The notes beneath the pieces were generated by a model. It was not told the DNA's origin, ran no database searches, and saw nothing but the letters and a program-made list of their open reading frames with translations. A DNA stretch of 64,000 nucleotides from Dyadobacter fermentans (lineage in GTDB: Bacteria; Bacteroidota; Bacteroidia; Cytophagales; Spirosomataceae): positions 744,001 to 808,000 of the forward strand of contig NZ_JAHXBN010000010.1 of the NCBI RefSeq assembly GCF_019924045.1, given 5' to 3'. Shown here one piece after another: positions 61,301-64,000 of this stretch. The translations under genes and the position numbers were made by a program. The first letter of the stretch is position 1, and every line of letters begins with the position of its first letter.

Positions 61301-61903
61301 GAAGTTGCTACCGGTAAAGCGCATATGCTTTTCAATGCGCCGCTGAGCAACTCGGTACGCTCGGGAGAAGATATGGAAGGTGAGGACAAAATTGGGGATT
61401 ACGAAGGGCGCTTTGGGTTCGTGGGCAATTTTCAAAAAGCATCTCTCGAACTGAACCGTCCGAACGAAGGGGGTAGCAACGCTGCTTCGTCAAGCCGATC
61501 TGCTTCCAGGGCAGCCGCTTCCAATGCGACGGTGATCGAGCTGAAAGTAGAGAAGGAGATTATGCAGTATGATAAAAAACTGATTACCGCGAAGGCAGGC
61601 CAGAAAGTGGTGATTAATCTCGAAAACCCGGACGGAATGCAGCATAACTTGCTCATCATTAAACCCGGCACGTTGCAAAAAGTAGGTAAGGCGGCCGACG
61701 AGCTTCTTGCTAATCCGAAAGCTGCCGAAATGCAGTACGTTCCGAAGATTCCGGAAGTGTTGTTTTCGACCAGACTGGTGAATTCGGGTGAAACCGTTAC
61801 GCTCGAAATAACGGTGCCGAACGAACCGGGCGACTATCCGTATGTGTGCACATTCCCCGGCCACTGGCGCGGAATGAACGGGATCCTGCGGGTGGTGAAA
61901 TGA
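58361..61903 (+). CDS. ThuA / PVC-type propeller dehydrogenase / cupredoxin lipoprotein
   Basis: A 1180-residue lipoprotein (signal MRNYIALLLVGLMALAC, Cys17). By eye the domains are: ThuA at about 35-240 (HNSKHHDSGKYAPWL, IHSASGCF); a six-bladed propeller of the PVC-type dehydrogenase family at about 290-690, with two Ca2+-binding-like DTNGDGKAD and DTNGDDVAD loops; HEAT-like helices at about 700-860; a concanavalin/LamG-like domain at about 885-1030; and an azurin-like domain at about 1065-1180 with H1095, C1163, H1168 and M1172 as likely type 1 copper ligands. No CxxCH haem motif is present. It follows SusCD and DUF3823 and probably oxidises a sugar or alcohol, or passes electrons, at the cell surface or in the periplasm (inference). 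Confidence 0.85.
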   Translation: MRNYIALLLVGLMALACAKSKPGAPAVKAGASKGRRAEVLFLGHNSKHHDSGKYAPWLSIKLFKSGINMSYTTNPNDINPENLAKYDGLIIYANHDSLSPSQESAMKAFVEGGKGLIPIHSASGCFRNSSWYIKTIGGQFASHKTGSFKNTILKPEHQVMKGITDFQTWDETYVHKNLNPDKTVLGERVEGRLEGDVHEPYTWVRNEGKGRVFYTAYGHEDSTWTNKGFLDLVRNGVLWAIGDQVQAQIAALNLPDVDIYNSDTISHYTKRHVVPKMQESLSPAESNKLTQIPPDFEIQLFASEPDITNPIAMSWDERGRLWVVESVDYPNTFKETDGASNDRIKICEDTNGDGKADKFTVFADKLNIPTSMVFSNGGVIVSMAPDFVFLKDTNGDDVADVREVIMTGWGKNDTHAGPSNLQYGFDNKIWGVLGYSAFNGTINGRKMSFSQGLYNFKPDGKEFEYLGSSSNNTWGLGITEDNNVFLSTANNTHSAFFSMPGRLMQRTLGEEQPSVQAIQKIDGHYDAHAVTPNLRQVDVVGGFTSAAGHHFYTARNYPKEYWNRIALVTEPTIRLIHKAILEPDGAGFKEKDGWNFMASSDEWFGPVQAEVGPDGAVWVADWYNFIIQHNVFVPAQSPSKFILPFEEQPHGPGNAFSSPMRDLNHGRIYRIVYKNGKKSPALKLSKDDLPGLVAALENDNMFWRMTAQRLLVESKKLSVLPDLYKIINNPKVDEIGLNSPAVHALWTLHGLGALDGSNAEALQVASKALTHPAAGVRKAAASVLPKQEQSFEMLEKGMKDANLNTRLSVFVAIAELPASEKAGAAIYQVSLDEQNAKDPWLSRAILAAAIQHEKGFLAAAGKQSQPSALTSQVTEALSREVYPLGRRNTLQFPPDVSGKEITIRASITKGRDRALQGFIAGQGGKDGGYALYIQDGKLIMAVKQHGMLSKASTTDPLPDKFDVVASLTEGGNIRIEIDGKEVATGKAHMLFNAPLSNSVRSGEDMEGEDKIGDYEGRFGFVGNFQKASLELNRPNEGGSNAASSSRSASRAAASNATVIELKVEKEIMQYDKKLITAKAGQKVVINLENPDGMQHNLLIIKPGTLQKVGKAADELLANPKAAEMQYVPKIPEVLFSTRLVNSGETVTLEITVPNEPGDYPYVCTFPGHWRGMNGILRVVK

Positions 61904-61907
61904 GTTC

Positions 61908-62010
61908 ATGAGTTTAGGGTTTATGAGTTTAGAGTTGAACGTTTAACTCATGAACTTTAAGCTCATAGATCTACAACCGCTTTGTCGCCCTGAACTTTAA
62001 ACTCATAAAC
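61908..62010. repeat. ATGAGTTTAG direct and inverted repeats
   Basis: ATGAGTTTAG occurs at 61908-61917 and 61923-61932. GTTTATGAGTTTAGAGTT (61919-61936) is complementary at 17 of 18 positions to AACTTTAAACTCATAAAC (61993-62010). The block fills the gap between the large ThuA protein and the single ThuA gene. Confidence 0.65.
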
Positions 62011-62023
62011 TTAACAACTTAAA

Positions 62024-62752
62024 ATGACGCATTCAACCTCAAAGTTCATCGCCTCACTACTGCTTCTGCTAGCCATGTTCGCCTACAATGCGATGGCGGA
62101 AAACCCCGGAAAGAAAAAGGCGATCCGCGTGCTGCTGGTAGGCGGTGGCTCCTCACACGATTTCGACCGGTGGTACAAGCAGGAAGATGTGCAAACGCTC
62201 CAAAAAGACGGCCTGGCGACGGTGGAATACACCAGCGACCCGTCGACGATCCTGGGCAAGCTGAAAGACATCGATGTGCTCTATCTTTCAAACAACCAAC
62301 CTATCGCCGACAAAGCCACAAGGGAAGCCATTTTCGCGTTTGTAGACGCCGGGAAAGGCTTGGTACTGGCGCATCCGGCGCTTTGGTACAACTGGGCCGA
62401 CTGGCCGGAATACAATCAGAAGCTCGTGGGCGGCGGTTCGAAAGGTCATGATAAATACGGGCCGTTTGAGGTGACTGTTACAAAAAAGCACCCGGTGACG
62501 AAAGGCGTACCGGCGAGTTTCAAGCTGGACGACGAGTTGTATTATTTCAAACCCGATGCGGCCGGAACGCCCATTGAAGTACTCGCAACTGCGAAGGCTG
62601 AAACTTCGGACAAAGTGTTTCCGAGCATTTTTATTGTGAAATATCCTAAGGGGAGAATTGTAGGGATAGCATTGGGGCATGATGCTAAGTCGCACACCAT
62701 CGAGCCCTATCAAACCCTGCTACGCAACGCCGTAACATGGGCAGCTAAATAG
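62024..62752 (+). CDS. Secreted ThuA domain protein
   Basis: A 242-residue exported protein with a signal peptide ending near AMAEN (residue 26) and one ThuA domain (class I amidotransferase-like fold): IRVLLVGGGSSHDFDRWYK at the start, DVLYLSNNQPI, GKGLVLAHPALWYNW and GRIVGIALGHD. The ThuA family lacks the usual cysteine nucleophile; it is linked to sugar metabolism, including trehalose use and keto-sugar reactions. This is the second ThuA domain in the cluster, after the N-terminal one in the preceding protein, and a Gfo/Idh/MocA oxidoreductase follows. Confidence 0.9.
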   Translation: MTHSTSKFIASLLLLLAMFAYNAMAENPGKKKAIRVLLVGGGSSHDFDRWYKQEDVQTLQKDGLATVEYTSDPSTILGKLKDIDVLYLSNNQPIADKATREAIFAFVDAGKGLVLAHPALWYNWADWPEYNQKLVGGGSKGHDKYGPFEVTVTKKHPVTKGVPASFKLDDELYYFKPDAAGTPIEVLATAKAETSDKVFPSIFIVKYPKGRIVGIALGHDAKSHTIEPYQTLLRNAVTWAAK

Positions 62753-62761
62753 GCCCCATTC

Positions 62762-62902
62762 CCCCGGATTGAAAATCCGGGGACAAAATGTTCGAGCCTC
62801 TGGCTCTCCGTCGATGCATTACAAAAGGCAGCGCCTCAGAGCCGTAGGCTCGCAAAACAAAGCAAATCAATCCATTTCTTAACCCCGGGTTTCAACCCGG
62901 GG
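62762..62902. repeat. REP-like hairpin cluster
   Basis: Four hairpins in order: CCCCGGATT/AATCCGGGG (62762-62782), GAGCC/GGCTC (62794-62806), GAGCC/GGCTC (62839-62851) and CCCCGGGTT/AACCCGGGG (62883-62902). The outer and inner pairs resemble each other, as in REP or BIME elements. Confidence 0.6.
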
Positions 62903-62918
62903 ACTAACCAAACAAGCA

Positions 62919-64000
62919 ATGAGCGACAAGCAAATCACAGTAGTTATCGTGGGTATGGGTTTCGGGAAAGAGTTTATCCCTATTTATCAAAGCCACCCGA
63001 ACATCAAGGCGGTAGGGATTTGTACCCGCAGCAAACAAACCCGCGACGAGCTGACAGCCAAGTTCAATCTCGATCCTAACCTCGTTTTCGAGCATTTCGA
63101 AGATGTTCCTAAGCGCGACGACGTGGACGCGATACACGTGGTAACCCCCGTACCCGACCACGCACGCATGACCCTGGCATCCCTCAATGCCAATAAGCAT
63201 ACCGCCTGTACCATCCCAATGGCCATGACCGTGGAGGATTGCAAAGCCATCGTAGAAGCTAAACGCCGTTCAGGTAAGGTGTATATGATGATGGAGACCG
63301 CGCTTTACACCCGCGAATTCCTCTATGGCCTCAACCTCGCACAAACAGGTCAATTAGGTCGCATTCAGTTCGTGCGCGGCTCGCACATCCAGGATATGAG
63401 TATGGAAGGCTGGGGCGAATACTGGAAAGGTTATCCGCCGATGCTGAATGGCACGCACGCTATTTCCCCGCTTTTGAAAATCAATAATACCATTGCTGAA
63501 ACGGTGGTTTGCCACGGCTCCGGCCGGTTGAGCGAGGACCTTGCAAGCCGTTACGGATCGCCATTTGCCGTTGAAACGGCCACATTTACATTGAAAGGCA
63601 CCGACGTGGTAGCGGAAGCGACCCGCTCATTGTTCGATGTGGTGCGCCAGTACCGCGAGAGCTACGATGTGTATGGTACCAAAATGTCGTTCGAGTGGGA
63701 GCAATTGCAGGACGAGGAGCACGTGATATTTGACGGCGGTGAAAACGCGTCACGCATCAATGTGCCTGATACCGATGATTTGCTGATCGAGCCGATCAAA
63801 CATTTCACCAAACGCGAGAAGATCGATGACCCTAACCACGTATCGTTCCTTCAGGGCGCAGGCCATGGGGGTTCACACCCGCATTTAGTACAGGAGTTCG
63901 TGGCAGCGATCGTGGAAGGCCGCGATTCGGCGGTGGATGCTGCCTTGGCTGCCAACTACACCTGCGCGGGCATTTGCGCGCATGAGTCGGCCATGAAGGG
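62919..64000 (+). CDS. Gfo/Idh/MocA family oxidoreductase, truncated by window end
   Basis: The frame opens at ATG 62919 and is still open at the right edge (360 codons seen). The N-terminal Rossmann fold begins ITVVIVGMGFGKEFIP, followed by VGICTRSK and the VVTPVPDHARM strand. The usual EKP motif after it is changed to a CTIPMAMT segment, so the typical catalytic lysine of the family is missing at that place. MEGWGEYWKGYPPMLNGTHAISPLL supplies the histidine region. It has no signal peptide. Placed after two ThuA domains, it probably handles a keto-sugar, as in other ThuA/Gfo-Idh pairs (inference). Confidence 0.88.
   Translation, partial: MSDKQITVVIVGMGFGKEFIPIYQSHPNIKAVGICTRSKQTRDELTAKFNLDPNLVFEHFEDVPKRDDVDAIHVVTPVPDHARMTLASLNANKHTACTIPMAMTVEDCKAIVEAKRRSGKVYMMMETALYTREFLYGLNLAQTGQLGRIQFVRGSHIQDMSMEGWGEYWKGYPPMLNGTHAISPLLKINNTIAETVVCHGSGRLSEDLASRYGSPFAVETATFTLKGTDVVAEATRSLFDVVRQYRESYDVYGTKMSFEWEQLQDEEHVIFDGGENASRINVPDTDDLLIEPIKHFTKREKIDDPNHVSFLQGAGHGGSHPHLVQEFVAAIVEGRDSAVDAALAANYTCAGICAHESAMK

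Overview
The window looks like chromosome of a Bacteroidota bacterium of the Cytophagales type, probably Dyadobacter or a close relative (inference). The grounds are the SusC/SusD pair with an ECF sigma factor and FecR anti-sigma, HmuY-type haem lipoproteins, DUF6934, DUF4230, DUF6056 and DUF3823 families, roughly 50% GC, few Shine-Dalgarno sequences, and many promoters that match the Bacteroidota -7 consensus TAnnTTTG. I saw no rRNA, tRNA, CRISPR array, insertion sequence or prophage, although tRNAs were not searched for computationally.

Layout. 1-7312: the end of an SRPBCC gene, a YdeI-like protein, a minus-strand haem-uptake operon (TonB receptor, tandem-HmuY lipoprotein, HmuY), YceI, a small conserved protein and an AraC/VOC pair. 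7508-14063: JmjC-like cupin, uvrB, a ParE/antitoxin pair, a HAD nucleotidase divergent from a DeoR regulator, tiny secreted proteins, an SDR and the small partner of a DUF6934 gene. 14090-22437: DUF6934, ileS, beta-carbonic anhydrase, an iron-type PepSY protein, GH16 and an SBF transporter. 22441-28697: DUF4230, then glutamine synthetase-like ligase, SDR, aldehyde dehydrogenase, Uma2 and class I amidotransferase, which together read as a gamma-glutamyl route for amino-alcohol breakdown, and a PyrR-like transferase. 28790-34089: Kup, MntH divergent from a DtxR/MntR regulator, and LptF/G. 34091-41651: EamA transporter, then a surface-glycan cluster (two polyprenyl-phosphate GT2 enzymes, two probable GT-C membrane proteins and an MBOAT acyltransferase). 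41752-49953: GroES-like protein, aldo/keto reductase, polysaccharide deacetylase, cold-shock protein, YheT hydrolase, a SerB-SerA fusion, SerC and an Rpn nuclease. 50085-64000: ECF sigma, FecR, SusC with STN domain, SusD, DUF3823 lipoprotein, a very large ThuA/PVC-propeller/cupredoxin protein, a second ThuA and a Gfo/Idh/MocA oxidoreductase that runs off the end.

Three themes stand out. First, a local metal regulon: sites resembling DtxR boxes (TTTAGRYTARYCTAAA) lie between mntH and the DtxR-type regulator, upstream of the haem operon, and at the predicted start of the PepSY gene. Second, the intergenic DNA is rich in short periodic repeats: 10/11-bp TGACCA repeats at four places, a perfect 7-bp periodicity after the GroES-like gene, nested purine/pyrimidine inverted repeats and a REP-like block. 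Third, several proteins have uncommon architectures: tandem HmuY, the SerB-SerA fusion, and a lipoprotein that appears to join a sugar/alcohol dehydrogenase-like propeller to an azurin-type copper site.
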